Below are positions 25,196 to 34,367 of a DNA stretch of 64,000 bases, piece by piece (positions within the stretch are counted from its first letter, which is position 1; every line of letters starts with the position of its first letter). The notes under the pieces were generated by a model, which was not told the origin of the DNA, did not search any database, and saw only the letters and a list, made by a program, of their open reading frames with translations. The translations under genes and the position numbers were made by a program. Origin of the DNA: UBA7957 sp965224675 (GTDB lineage Bacteria > Pseudomonadota > Gammaproteobacteria > Granulosicoccales > Granulosicoccaceae); the NCBI GenBank assembly GCA_965224675.1, contig CBDDAA010000004.1, positions 2,914,001 through 2,978,000 of the forward strand, read 5' to 3'.

Positions 25196-26776
25196 ATGTT
25201 ATTTCATACAAGTGAATTTTTTATTTTCTTTGGAATTTTTTTCTTATTTTATTTGTTCCTGAGCAGACACCTCTACGCGCAAAATATTCTTATACTGGCG
25301 GGTAGTTATTTATTTTACGCGGCCTGGGATGAGCGCTTTCTGGCATTGATCGTTATCTCTACAGTGACCGACTATCTCGCAGGTTTAGGTGCAGCAGGTA
25401 AAAGAATTTCGCTTGTCTCAGGTGTGAAGGCATCACTCTACTTACTGCTGATTTGTTTTGTTGCATTCTACAACACGTTTTCAACATCATGGATTTACCT
25501 TGTTGAGCTTGTATTTTTTCTCGCTATCGGATGGCTATTTGCTTATTTGTTGCTCTCCTTTGATGCAAAAATACAACGCAAAGCCTGGTTAGCTGCAAGT
25601 TTAATAGTCAATCTCGGACTATTGGGGGTTTTCAAATATTTTGACTTCTTCGCGGAATCGCTTATACAGTTCGGTGAGCAATTAGGTGTAGACATTGATT
25701 GGGTCACCTTATCAATTGTACTGCCTGTGGGCATCAGTTTTTACACCTTTCAAACTCTTAGTTATACCATTGATACCTATAAAAAAAGGATGCAACCCAC
25801 AGAACGATTCATCGAATTAGCTGCATATGTTGCATTCTTCCCTCAACTCGTTGCCGGTCCCATCGAACGTGCGAAAAACCTGTTACCTCAATTTTTCGAG
25901 AAACGACAGATAAGTAAGGATAAGCTCTATAGTGGACTCATTCTGTTTTTCTGGGGCATGTACAAAAAATCAGTGATTGCAGATAACCTTTCCCCTCTTG
26001 CCAATACAGTTTTTAGCAATCCTTCTAGCATGACAAGCGGTGAGTTATGGGTAGGTCTACTCGCTTTTACTTTCCAGATATATTGTGATTTTTCTGGCTA
26101 CAGTGATATGGCCCGTGGCATTGCACGTATGATGGGATTTGAATTGATGGTAAATTTTAATTTACCCTATTTTTCACGTACACCATCTGAATTCTGGAAT
26201 CGTTGGCATATCAGTCTATCCAGCTGGTTACGTGATTACTTGTATTTTAGCCTTGGAGGTAATCGAGCAGGTACTTTTTTTACCTACCGAAACTTGATGT
26301 TAACCATGATTCTGGGTGGATTATGGCATGGTGCTGCATGGAATTTTATATTGTGGGGGTTTTATCAGGGTACGATATTAGTGATTTACCGTTTTTTAAT
26401 GATAGATGAACAGCTGAAAAAGCTTTCTGGAACAAGCTTGCAAATCCTGTTACTAAATTTGTCCATGGGAACCCTGTTCTTCCTATTAACGATGTTAGGT
26501 TGGTTGATATTCAGGGCAGAAAACCTCACCACAATTATAGATTACCTACACGGTCTTCTTGCATTACCGATAGGTGGGGTAGGTATGTTTAAAACGTTTA
26601 TCATTCTGGTCACCCCGTTGCTGATTATTCAATTAGTGCAAAAGCACTATCGCAAGCTTGAAGTCTTTCATTATTTTCCGTTTTTTATACGTTACAACCT
26701 AGCATTGGTAATTTTTTGTTCTCTCTTATGGCTAAACTACCAAGGAACGGTTGAATTTATTTATTTTGATTTTTAA
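25196..26776 (+). CDS. MBOAT-family O-acyltransferase (AlgI-like)
   Basis: 526 aa, about ten membrane segments. Family marks: PVGISFYTFQTLSYTIDTY, FFPQLVAGPIERAKNLLPQF, QIYCDFSGYSDMARGIA, RWHISLSSWLRDYLYFSLGGN and GGLWHGAAWNFILWG with the active-site His. It moves acetyl groups across the inner membrane for exopolysaccharide O-acetylation, as AlgI does. Followed 2 bases later by an SGNH protein that is a natural partner. The ATG lies 17 bases after the MITE, so the MITE may shape its expression. Confidence 0.95.
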   Translation: MLFHTSEFFIFFGIFFLFYLFLSRHLYAQNILILAGSYLFYAAWDERFLALIVISTVTDYLAGLGAAGKRISLVSGVKASLYLLLICFVAFYNTFSTSWIYLVELVFFLAIGWLFAYLLLSFDAKIQRKAWLAASLIVNLGLLGVFKYFDFFAESLIQFGEQLGVDIDWVTLSIVLPVGISFYTFQTLSYTIDTYKKRMQPTERFIELAAYVAFFPQLVAGPIERAKNLLPQFFEKRQISKDKLYSGLILFFWGMYKKSVIADNLSPLANTVFSNPSSMTSGELWVGLLAFTFQIYCDFSGYSDMARGIARMMGFELMVNFNLPYFSRTPSEFWNRWHISLSSWLRDYLYFSLGGNRAGTFFTYRNLMLTMILGGLWHGAAWNFILWGFYQGTILVIYRFLMIDEQLKKLSGTSLQILLLNLSMGTLFFLLTMLGWLIFRAENLTTIIDYLHGLLALPIGGVGMFKTFIILVTPLLIIQLVQKHYRKLEVFHYFPFFIRYNLALVIFCSLLWLNYQGTVEFIYFDF

Positions 26777-26778
26777 TC

Positions 26779-27885
26779 ATGAATACAATTATATCTGGAC
26801 TAAGAATACTCACAATCGGATTTTTACTCATCTCATACGCAATCGTATTTGCGGAGTTCTTTTTACGCTTCGTCTCACCTGTTGCCATCATGCCTCGATA
26901 TGTAACTGGCGGCGATGATGGAATCAGAATGAATATACCCGATGCTATCTACCGTCAAAAAACACAAGAAGTTAACGTGGAAATCCGAATCAATAAGCAG
27001 GGTTTACGTGCTGACAAACACTTCACAGAAGAGAAACCACATGGAATCTGCAGAGTTGCAGTATTTGGGGACAGTTTTTTTCTCGGTTATGAGGCAGAAA
27101 TAGAACATAGTTTCTCCAGTATATTGGAATCGGGATTGCAAGATGCTGGTTATCCTTGTGAGGTACTCAATTTCTCAGTCAGTGGATTTGGTACTGCAGA
27201 GAGCTTAATCGCATTAAGTTCACGGGCCATCCAGTTCCATCCCGATCTGGTTATATTTGAGTTGCATGACACAGATTTATCAGAGAATCAGCGCTCGGGA
27301 CTGTTTCGATTAAACGATGGAGTACTCGTTCGTAACAAAAAATCTTATCTACCGGCGATAAATATACGGGATAAATTAATGCAATATTCCGTTTACCAAT
27401 GGTTAATACAGAACAGTCAACTGTATAGCGCCATAAGAGAGAAAGCAGCACTTCAGGTGAAGAAAATACTACTTAAGCTTCGCAAATTAAGTTCGTCTCC
27501 AGGTAAGCCGATGAAAAAAGAAGTGAAGATAAACAAAGAACCCACTTCATCCGCGCAACTGCTTGTCGCATTGCTTGAGGCCGCGAAACAACAAGCATCA
27601 GAAAATAATGCACAGTTTCTGTTGGTAGAGATACCAGATGCTTATAGTCGTCCCAATTATTATTCTATGCTTGAAAAAGAACTACGAAATTTTAATCTGC
27701 GCAATCATTTTGTCATCGCCACTCCGCGCGATGAATTTTTAAAACCCGGTAATGAGAACAGCCTGTTTTTTTATGAAACAGGTCATAAGCATCTTAGTAT
27801 TCTTGGTAATAAAATAGTGGCTGATTATACGCTTAGAGAAATCATCGAAAATAAGTTATTAGCAGACTTTAGGTCGTTGCAATAA
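26779..27885 (+). CDS. AlgX/AlgJ-like SGNH acetyltransferase partner
   Basis: 368 aa. N-terminal membrane anchor (about 10-30), then an SGNH domain: VAVFGDSFFLGYE (Ser nucleophile), NFSVSGFGTAES, LVIFELHDTDL in the block III position and ETGHKHLSILGN with a possible catalytic His. The spacing and the direct follow-on from the MBOAT gene (2 bases) match pairs in which the MBOAT exports acetyl and the SGNH protein transfers it. The canonical block III Asn is not obvious. Confidence 0.85.
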   Translation: MNTIISGLRILTIGFLLISYAIVFAEFFLRFVSPVAIMPRYVTGGDDGIRMNIPDAIYRQKTQEVNVEIRINKQGLRADKHFTEEKPHGICRVAVFGDSFFLGYEAEIEHSFSSILESGLQDAGYPCEVLNFSVSGFGTAESLIALSSRAIQFHPDLVIFELHDTDLSENQRSGLFRLNDGVLVRNKKSYLPAINIRDKLMQYSVYQWLIQNSQLYSAIREKAALQVKKILLKLRKLSSSPGKPMKKEVKINKEPTSSAQLLVALLEAAKQQASENNAQFLLVEIPDAYSRPNYYSMLEKELRNFNLRNHFVIATPRDEFLKPGNENSLFFYETGHKHLSILGNKIVADYTLREIIENKLLADFRSLQ

Positions 27886-27966
27886 TGTCAACATCGTAAC
27901 GTAATGCACACTGGAATAATGCAACTAACAACAGTCGGTTCTAGTGTAGTGTTTCATACAAAGTTG

Positions 27967-29019
27967 CTATTGAAGTTCCAGATAACGCACTGCCTGGCGC
28001 CGACCAATAGTGCGAATCGGTCCAGTGAGAAAATGAATATTATCATCTGTTTCGAGATCACTGGCTTTAGCACAACCTGTATAAGGATCTGGATCATCAT
28101 TTAATGCCATTAACTTCTGATTGATAAAACCACTTCCCTTTGTCTCAGAGCAAACAAACCTCATGCTTGCCGAACCCCACGACTTACTGCGTAATCGACC
28201 TATCAAATCCTCAAGCTTAGAACCATAATCGGAACGACTACCGTCAGCCTCACCCTGCATCCAGAGTACAAGCTTTATGTTTTCTATTGGAATTAATTTA
28301 AGAGCTTTGCCCACGTGCGAATCAAGTTCAACATCCATTTCCGCTCCTGGCTCCCACAGATCTATACTGCGATCTCCCTTTGCCACAAGAATGATTCCGA
28401 CCACGCGACTGGGGTCATGCTTAACTATTTCTTTAGCGGCATGGAAAGCAGCGTTGTTTCTGTTTGCTGATTCCCAACCAATTGGCCAATATCGATACCA
28501 GTTCTGATTAAGTGCTGCGACTTCCCATCCTTTATCAGCATTGTATGCATAGACCGCGGGATTCGGTTCATCATCAACACTATCGAGCTCCAGTCGCGAA
28601 TGCGTAGCAAGAGCGTTTGACTGGCCAGTCATAATTATGACATCGGTAATACTCTCAGGACCCGTGTTAATCGCAGAGACATCGCTGGTTTGTGGAATCT
28701 GCTCCTCAGCTTCAGTATCTTCAACCACTTCACCGTCAGTATCTGCATCCACTTCATCATCAGTGTCGGCATCCGCTTCACCATCAGTGTCGGCATCCAC
28801 CTCACCATCAATGTCCGCGTCCGCTTCACCATCAGTGTCGGCTTCAGTACCAATATCTACATCGCTATTGGCTGCTCCTAACGCCGGCTCACCGCTTCCC
28901 GATTCCTGCTGATTCCCGGGTGTAAGAAAATCCTCTCCGTCACTGCCTTCACATCCGGCTAACCCCAGCAAGCCAGTGACAATTAGTGTAAGTAGTAATA
29001 TACGCATACTGTTACTCAT
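27967..29019 (-). CDS. SASA-type esterase lipoprotein with acidic repeat linker
   Basis: 350 aa. Lipobox LLGLAGC with the lipid Cys at about residue 23. Residues about 55-105 form an acidic linker of 10-residue repeats of the type D-A-D-T-D-G-E-A/V. The esterase domain follows: IIMTGQSNALAT (nucleophile Ser), LWMQGEADGS and NIHFLTGPIRTIGR with the catalytic His. Paralogue of the esterase at 23408. Predicted to be anchored in the outer membrane with the enzyme held away by the linker. The gene faces the acetylation operon convergently. Confidence 0.85.
   Translation of the reverse strand: MSNSMRILLLTLIVTGLLGLAGCEGSDGEDFLTPGNQQESGSGEPALGAANSDVDIGTEADTDGEADADIDGEVDADTDGEADADTDDEVDADTDGEVVEDTEAEEQIPQTSDVSAINTGPESITDVIIMTGQSNALATHSRLELDSVDDEPNPAVYAYNADKGWEVAALNQNWYRYWPIGWESANRNNAAFHAAKEIVKHDPSRVVGIILVAKGDRSIDLWEPGAEMDVELDSHVGKALKLIPIENIKLVLWMQGEADGSRSDYGSKLEDLIGRLRSKSWGSASMRFVCSETKGSGFINQKLMALNDDPDPYTGCAKASDLETDDNIHFLTGPIRTIGRRQAVRYLELQ
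28710..28860. repeat. In-frame tandem 30-base repeats encoding the acidic linker
   Basis: About five units of GTCGGCATCC(G/A)C(C/T)TCACCATCA with drift, part of the lipoprotein gene. Such arrays can change copy number by slippage. Confidence 0.75.
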
Positions 29020-29553
29020 TAGATTTATTCAACGTTATATAACAGGGAACGCAGATCCCTTTTCGAAGTATGTTCCTCGCATTTAATTATCGGTTTTACT
29101 TCAGTGAACTTAATTGCACTAGTGATTCAAATAAGATGAGTAGTTACATTCTTGATAGAGAAGGTGGGCCGTGTGCTCAATAGCTTCAAAACCGTTCAGT
29201 ATGCTATTTTGCGCGTATACCTTGACTTTTTTAAACAGAGCATGATAAACAATTGATTTTCAACTGAACTTCAGGTTTTTCAAAAGCACACACAATTTAA
29301 TTCCAATTAAGTGTGTAAGTTTTTTTTAGGTTTGATAAACACTTGACGAGTGAATGTTTGATGCAGTTCACACTCACCGACAAACACACACATAGATTGT
29401 GATAGCCAGCACTGAACAGTGGAAAAAACCCAGTAGAATTTATTGAAATATTCTAAAGGAGATTTCAGATTCGTTAAGCCTTTCGCACAAAGGCACGTAC
29501 AAGCTATTGATTCAGAAATATTTCACCCTCAATTGATATAAACTTTATTGAAT
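29020..29553. other. AT-rich divergent intergenic region
   Basis: 534 bases between the lipoprotein and the signalling module, probably with both promoters. No ORF or RNA gene recognised. Confidence 0.5.
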
Positions 29554-30279
29554 ATGAAAAGTAAAGACGTTGCCAATCCCGAATCTATTCAAGAAAACAT
29601 TGCCCATGCATTTTTCCTCTTACAAGACGGTAACAGATTGGCGATACCAAAGGGACTGGACGACTATTCGATCTGGCACTACCTGTCACATCGTATCGTT
29701 CGCCGCCCCTCAGACCTACATAGTCATACGCGGCGCGTGCTCATTTGCCGCAGGCCATCATTAACATTATTCTTAGCTGGCGCATTACATGACTTATTTC
29801 TGGTATTGGGTAATAATGGGTCTCAGTTACGGACTCACCTTTTTGAGGCCAGCCAGCTAATCCTGAATAAAAGCAACAATGCGTACTTTCAGCAATGGTT
29901 TATAGAACAACGGCGACCGCACTCAGAAAACCTACAATTTTCAGGAGCACTGTTATCAAACGCGGCATTGGGAAAGCAGTCAATAAAACCAATGCTTGTA
30001 CGAAAAAGGCGTCAGCCATCAACGAGATATCAATCCGTATTGCAAGAAGTTGAAGACAGAATCAACCAAGGTCAAATAAGTATTGCCAAAGCATTGCTCG
30101 AAGACACACTGGCCGAAGGCAATTCAGATTCTGAACTAAAAAACAGGTTAATTGAAATTTATCGTCACGAACAAAACTGGGAGTCGGTCGAAAAGCTTTC
30201 ATTGAATTCTGCAAAATATGAACTGCATGCTAAATCGGATACTGATGCCGCTACACCACGTCCTAAGGATGAATGCTAA
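29554..30279 (+). CDS. Cytosolic protein with TPR-like C-terminus, first gene of a GTPase module
   Basis: 241 aa from ATG 29554 (a TTG two codons upstream is possible; neither has a good ribosome site). No membrane segment. The basic middle part (KPMLVRKRRQPSTRY) is followed by a helical pair of about 45 residues, QGQISIAKALLEDTLAEGN then LKNRLIEIYRHEQNWESVEKL, that looks like a tetratricopeptide or FimV-like helix pair. Family unknown. The gene ends 3 bases before the next and is likely cotranscribed with it. Confidence 0.7.
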   Translation: MKSKDVANPESIQENIAHAFFLLQDGNRLAIPKGLDDYSIWHYLSHRIVRRPSDLHSHTRRVLICRRPSLTLFLAGALHDLFLVLGNNGSQLRTHLFEASQLILNKSNNAYFQQWFIEQRRPHSENLQFSGALLSNAALGKQSIKPMLVRKRRQPSTRYQSVLQEVEDRINQGQISIAKALLEDTLAEGNSDSELKNRLIEIYRHEQNWESVEKLSLNSAKYELHAKSDTDAATPRPKDEC

Positions 30280-30282
30280 AAA

Positions 30283-31587
30283 ATGGAATCACCAAGCAGC
30301 TCTTTTCCACTTCGCACCCAACTATCATTCATGAGTAATGGTACCAGGGTATTGCTCGAATATTATTTCAATAATACGGGGAAATCCTTATATAAACATG
30401 TTAGTGAACAAGGGAAAGCTGATTGTATTATTATCGATTATGATCATCCTGGTGCTAAGGATGAGATTGAAAGTAAGACCACACAGCTAAAAACTCCCTA
30501 TATTGTCCTATCATTCTCAGACCTTGATTTCAACAACGTAACCGTTATCAATAAACCTCTGTCAATGCAAAAACTGGATGTCGCTGCAGAGGATATTGTC
30601 AGGATTCTACATAAAACACAGACAAACGCTTCAGAATCAGAACCTGCCGAATTCATTGCTCCATCCCTGAAAAATAAGGCGACGGATACATCGCCCATCC
30701 CAACGTTAACTACTATCGCGAATATAACAAGCTCACCCAAAGTGCTTAATATTACAAATCCATTTGTTACAAACAGCAAAGAAAATCACCACCTAAAACC
30801 TTTTTCCAATGACTCAGGTAGAGTTATAAAGCTAAATGCATCGGTAAATCAGGTTTCTGGTAAACTCAAAAGCAGCCATACTCCAGTCAAAGGTTCTCAG
30901 ACTGACAGAAAGCGCGAATTACTTTGTGGAGCAAATAAGGATACTTCAATTTCGTTAGATAACAGGTATTCAGGATTATCATTTCAGAAACAAAACCACC
31001 TGTCAGGCTATTTTTGTAAAGCGCTTCAGGAAATAGAAGGCAGCGAGCGTGCTTTTACCATTACAACACCCAGTTTGACCATCTATGCTTTACCGTCTGA
31101 AAATCGCGTATATACAAACAATTCCCTAAAAGACACTAAAATTCTCCAACATGCATTTAATCAGCTCGATCCAGGCGATGTATCAACTCATTTCAGTACA
31201 AACAATAATCTGCCACTTCCTATTCGAGGTACACATTCGGGCTACGCGTACTCACTTGAGGCATTTAACTGGCTGATTGCATTATTGTCCGCTAAAGGAC
31301 GGCTACCACAAAACCTCAATCTGGAAGCACCGATGCGCTTAAAACACTGGCCCAATTTTACGAGAGTTGAAAACACACCCTACTGTTTTCAACTGGCTGC
31401 TTTATGGAGCCAGGATTTTAAAACCCTGGAAATGATTAAACAGGAACTTAACATTCAACCTCGCTACGTGACTACCTTTTTTAATGGTGCGCTCGCGCTG
31501 GATCTGTTCGAGTTTCAAGATAAAATTCAACTTGAAAAAAAACGGGGTTTTTTTGATTTTTTTCGATCCAGGACGAATGAGAGCTAA
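30283..31587 (+). CDS. Pseudo-receiver protein of the GTPase module
   Basis: 434 aa, soluble. The first 115 residues look like a response-regulator receiver fold: CIIIDYDHPGA (beta3), PYIVLSFSD (beta4) and VTVINKPLSMQKL with the Lys-Pro of beta5. The usual phosphorylation site is uncertain, so it may be phosphorylation-independent. A long polar linker (about 120-240) follows, then a C-terminal domain (about 250-434) with a Trp/Phe-rich helical part (LKHWPNFTRVENTPYCFQLAALW) and a Lys-rich tail. I do not recognise the C-terminal domain. It ends 9 bases before the GTPase gene. Confidence 0.7.
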   Translation: MESPSSSFPLRTQLSFMSNGTRVLLEYYFNNTGKSLYKHVSEQGKADCIIIDYDHPGAKDEIESKTTQLKTPYIVLSFSDLDFNNVTVINKPLSMQKLDVAAEDIVRILHKTQTNASESEPAEFIAPSLKNKATDTSPIPTLTTIANITSSPKVLNITNPFVTNSKENHHLKPFSNDSGRVIKLNASVNQVSGKLKSSHTPVKGSQTDRKRELLCGANKDTSISLDNRYSGLSFQKQNHLSGYFCKALQEIEGSERAFTITTPSLTIYALPSENRVYTNNSLKDTKILQHAFNQLDPGDVSTHFSTNNNLPLPIRGTHSGYAYSLEAFNWLIALLSAKGRLPQNLNLEAPMRLKHWPNFTRVENTPYCFQLAALWSQDFKTLEMIKQELNIQPRYVTTFFNGALALDLFEFQDKIQLEKKRGFFDFFRSRTNES

Positions 31588-31596
31588 TTACAAATA

Positions 31597-32133
31597 GTGA
31601 GCACTAAAAATATTTATAAGGTGATAGTCAGTGGACCTGTTGGGGCAGGAAAAACCACAGCTATTTCCGCAGTTAGTGATATTGCACCTGTGGCAACCGA
31701 GGTGCATCCAACCGATGAGACCCGGCTACACAAACTTAATACAACCGTAGCTATGGATTATGGTGTAGTCCGTTTGGACGGTCATCACAAAATCCATCTA
31801 TATGGCACTCCTGGTCAAAAACGCTTTGATTTTATGTGGGATATCTTATCACAAGGTGGAACAGGGCTGATCCTCCTGCTCGATAGTACCCGCAGTGACC
31901 TGTTTGCTGATCTAAAATTATATATCGGCGCATTCAGTGAATTACTGGAAAAACAAAAACTGGCCATAGGAGTTACCCGTATGGATATGAATCCAAATAC
32001 AGGCTTAAATCAATACCGTCGTTATTTAGAACAGTTAGAAATTACAGCACCCTTATTTGAAGTGGATGCACGATCCCGACGTGATATTACATTTCTACTT
32101 CGAGCATTATTGACTTGCGAAGAGACAACATGA
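31597..32133 (+). CDS. MglA-like small GTPase
   Basis: 178 aa, GTG start. G1 SGPVGAGKTTAI, G3 LYGTPGQKRFDFMW in which TPGQ replaces the Ras DTAGQ as in bacterial MglA-type GTPases, LLLDSTRSD and a G4-like GVTRMD. MglA-type GTPases work with roadblock partners to set polarity or regulate motility and surface functions. Here the roadblock gene follows 0.7 kb downstream. The TGA overlaps the next gene by 4 bases. Confidence 0.88.
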   Translation: MSTKNIYKVIVSGPVGAGKTTAISAVSDIAPVATEVHPTDETRLHKLNTTVAMDYGVVRLDGHHKIHLYGTPGQKRFDFMWDILSQGGTGLILLLDSTRSDLFADLKLYIGAFSELLEKQKLAIGVTRMDMNPNTGLNQYRRYLEQLEITAPLFEVDARSRRDITFLLRALLTCEETT

Positions 32134-32774
32134 CTGATCACGTTTTTTCAGTACAACCCGAACAAAACATTCAGCTGACTCCTGCCGGAAGCTTCTATGC
32201 TATACAATCGCCGGAGTCCAATACGTATCGCAAAGTACTGTTGCGCTTGATGCAGAATAAGAAATCACTACTTTTTAGTAAAGAGTTAGCGACAAGGTAT
32301 ACCGGACTCGACACCAACAAAGCACTTGAAGTCATTCACAATATGGAAAAAGCGGGCTTTATTTCTGCAAGTGCGAATTCGCAGCTTATGCCAGATCAAA
32401 AAATGGATACCTTTTTACCGCAGGTATTGCCACAACTATCTGATCAAAAACGAATCATTCTCTGCGATTCCAGCCGTGGTTTCTTTTTAGACTACAATAA
32501 ATTTTCATTAACCGAAGCCGAGGAGCTGGCAGTATTAAGCTCAAGTCTTCGTGCATTGTACGAGAAAAATGCCGATCTGATCGAAAATAAACTTTCAATC
32601 AAACAAAGTGCCTTTGGAATAATTGATCCAGCAGGTCACAGTGAATTGGGTTTCTGGCCTCTTTTTATCGGCAATAATATCTTCTCACTCGTAATCTCAG
32701 GCTTACCACAATTTAACAGCCTGGCCTTTAAACAACTGATTTGGGTACTGATTCAAAGATATGGTCAAACATGA
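32130..32774 (+). CDS. GTPase partner protein of unknown family
   Basis: 214 aa from ATG 32130, which overlaps the GTPase stop (ATGA). The N-terminal half has a winged-helix-like pattern (RKVLLRLMQNKKSLLFSKEL...NKALEVIHNMEKAGFI). The C-terminal half, from about residue 95 (RIILCDSSRGFFLDYNKF to LGFWPLFIGNNIFSLVISG), resembles a roadblock/LC7-like alpha-beta sandwich. Tight coupling suggests a regulator or effector of the GTPase. Confidence 0.75.
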   Translation: MTDHVFSVQPEQNIQLTPAGSFYAIQSPESNTYRKVLLRLMQNKKSLLFSKELATRYTGLDTNKALEVIHNMEKAGFISASANSQLMPDQKMDTFLPQVLPQLSDQKRIILCDSSRGFFLDYNKFSLTEAEELAVLSSSLRALYEKNADLIENKLSIKQSAFGIIDPAGHSELGFWPLFIGNNIFSLVISGLPQFNSLAFKQLIWVLIQRYGQT

Positions 32775-32818
32775 AGGCTAAAATAATTGCATTCAAGATT
32801 TAATACGAGGAAAAGAAA

Positions 32819-33181
32819 ATGCGCTCTGAATTATTAAACTCTGTTTTAAGTGATCTGAATGGATCGACAACAGATATTGAAGCATCTGCAATTCTGTCTA
32901 CAGATGGATTAATAATGGCTGCGATGCTACCTGGGGGATTAGACGAAGACCGGGTCGGTGCAATGAGCGCTGCCATGTTATCCTTGGGGGATCGGATTTC
33001 CGCGGAACTAAAACGTGGAACGCTCGAACAAGTATTAATAAAGGGTGATATGGGTTATGTACTTATGACACATGCCGGCAAAGAGGCAGTTGTTACCGTG
33101 CTTGCAAAATCAGAGACTCGTCTGGGTTTGATTTTCCTTGATATAAAGCGTGCAGCACAGAGTATTGCTAAAATCATCTAA
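32819..33181 (+). CDS. Roadblock/LC7 domain protein
   Basis: 120 aa, the usual size for MglB-like proteins. Pattern EASAILSTDGLIMAAMLPGG, DRVGAMSAAMLSLGDRIS and GYVLMTHAGKEAVVTVLA is that of the roadblock fold, which forms dimers and stimulates MglA-type GTPases. An ACGAGGAAAAG ribosome site supports the start. The natural partner is the GTPase at 31597. Confidence 0.92.
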   Translation: MRSELLNSVLSDLNGSTTDIEASAILSTDGLIMAAMLPGGLDEDRVGAMSAAMLSLGDRISAELKRGTLEQVLIKGDMGYVLMTHAGKEAVVTVLAKSETRLGLIFLDIKRAAQSIAKII

Positions 33182-33221
33182 TATCCAGATCGTTCTACTA
33201 TACAGGTGAAGTACGCAGGAT

Positions 33222-33509
33222 ATGTCTGAGCAACAGGTGTCTGAGCCTTGTGATAAATTCACTCTTAAGCTGTATGATGGAAGCACAAGAAATATTCGGG
33301 TAATCGATGAAGAGGTTCCCTATCCAGATGGACGTCTGATTGTTTCAAGAACTGACCTCAATGGAATTATCACTGATTGTAACCAGTCCTTTGTAACTAT
33401 GTCTGGCTATGCCGAAGAAGCGCTTATTGGGCAAGCGCATTGCATTTTGCGCCACCCCGATATGCCTGCAGCTGCATTTAAAGATTTGTGGGATACGCTT
33501 CAAACCTGA
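33222..33509 (+). CDS. Truncated PAS-domain protein
   Basis: 95 aa. Residues about 40-95 carry the start of an Aer-like PAS domain: VSRTDLNGIITDCNQSFVTMSGY, LIGQAHCILRHPDMPAAAFKDLWDTLQ. The protein stops with TGA just where the usual core would continue (normally W-x-G followed by NGDxYW). No matching sequence is found in the next 100 bases in any frame, so the 3' part seems to have been lost. It could be the remnant of a methyl-accepting receptor. Placed after the roadblock gene. Confidence 0.7.
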   Translation: MSEQQVSEPCDKFTLKLYDGSTRNIRVIDEEVPYPDGRLIVSRTDLNGIITDCNQSFVTMSGYAEEALIGQAHCILRHPDMPAAAFKDLWDTLQT

Positions 33510-33626
33510 CTATATTATCTGCGCTGTTCAATCTTATCTACTTCAAATCAGTTTATCCGTTGTTCCTTACAGATTGATTAAACCTGCTAACAAGGTAACA
33601 AGTTTACCGGATGCGAAAGACTGTAG

Positions 33627-34367
33627 TTAACGAAACTTCTCTAAGGCTTTGGACAAAATGCCCAGATCATCCAAAGTCTTTAATTTAACCTTCAAAAACT
33701 GATGCATGTTTAATTCACCCAGAACCGCATCCGCTTGAGAATCCAGATGTAAATTCAGCAGAGCATCTGTAATATTCCCGGTCAATTCTGCGTGTTCCGG
33801 ACTAAGCATAAACATATGAAATATCTTTTTATCATCCGTGCCGCCAATCACATCAAAAGAAGAACGTGTCAGCGAATTGAGTCCTTCATAGAAATCTTTA
33901 TAAACAAATCCAAAAGGCACATCGCCTTTATATACAGCCTTAATTACAGCCATCCAGCTATCTCGATTTTCGACAGTTGATGGTCGAATATTAGCCTCAT
34001 CCAGATGTTCAATTGCAAGGCAGGTTGGCATCATAGATCTGACGCTGACAACATTATTTGCGTTCATAGCCTGTAATGAGGGCTTATTCAATCCGGTATT
34101 TGCTATAAATACAACCTCATCATACAAGTTGTCAGCATGTGCCAGGGGAATATAATTTTCATCTCGGTATAAACGAAGTGAATCTTGTGGATTTGCGTAG
34201 ATAATATCGGAAGTCGTCAGTTTTTCGTGAAATTCCTTAAAATCAAGACAAGGCTCAAAACTAACAACCGAACCCAGTTTTTTCCCCAGCAATTGGGCAA
34301 AAAGATACCATCGTTCTGGCTTTCTGGCAGTGTCATGTGGACACACCATAAAGTTATATTTTTTCAT
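33627..34367 (-). CDS. Cytosolic PhnD-like periplasmic-binding-fold protein
   Basis: 246 aa with no signal peptide (MKKYNFMVCPHDTARKPERW). PhnD family pattern: CLDFKEFHEKLTTSDIIYANPQDSLRL, IPLAHADN, VRSMMPTCLAIEHL, SWMAVIKAVYKGDVPFGFVYKDFYEGL. Related domains serve as ligand-binding parts of sensors as well as transporters. Because it lacks an export signal it is more likely a cytosolic sensor or a partner of the adjacent signalling module, than a subunit of the PhnCDE importer downstream. It is convergent with the PAS gene. Confidence 0.8.
   Translation of the reverse strand: MKKYNFMVCPHDTARKPERWYLFAQLLGKKLGSVVSFEPCLDFKEFHEKLTTSDIIYANPQDSLRLYRDENYIPLAHADNLYDEVVFIANTGLNKPSLQAMNANNVVSVRSMMPTCLAIEHLDEANIRPSTVENRDSWMAVIKAVYKGDVPFGFVYKDFYEGLNSLTRSSFDVIGGTDDKKIFHMFMLSPEHAELTGNITDALLNLHLDSQADAVLGELNMHQFLKVKLKTLDDLGILSKALEKFR

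Noticed and set aside
28637..28925. Several plus-strand ORFs rich in Ser/Thr/Ala or His/Pro/Arg
   Set aside because: Produced by the repeat array of the minus-strand lipoprotein gene read in other frames.
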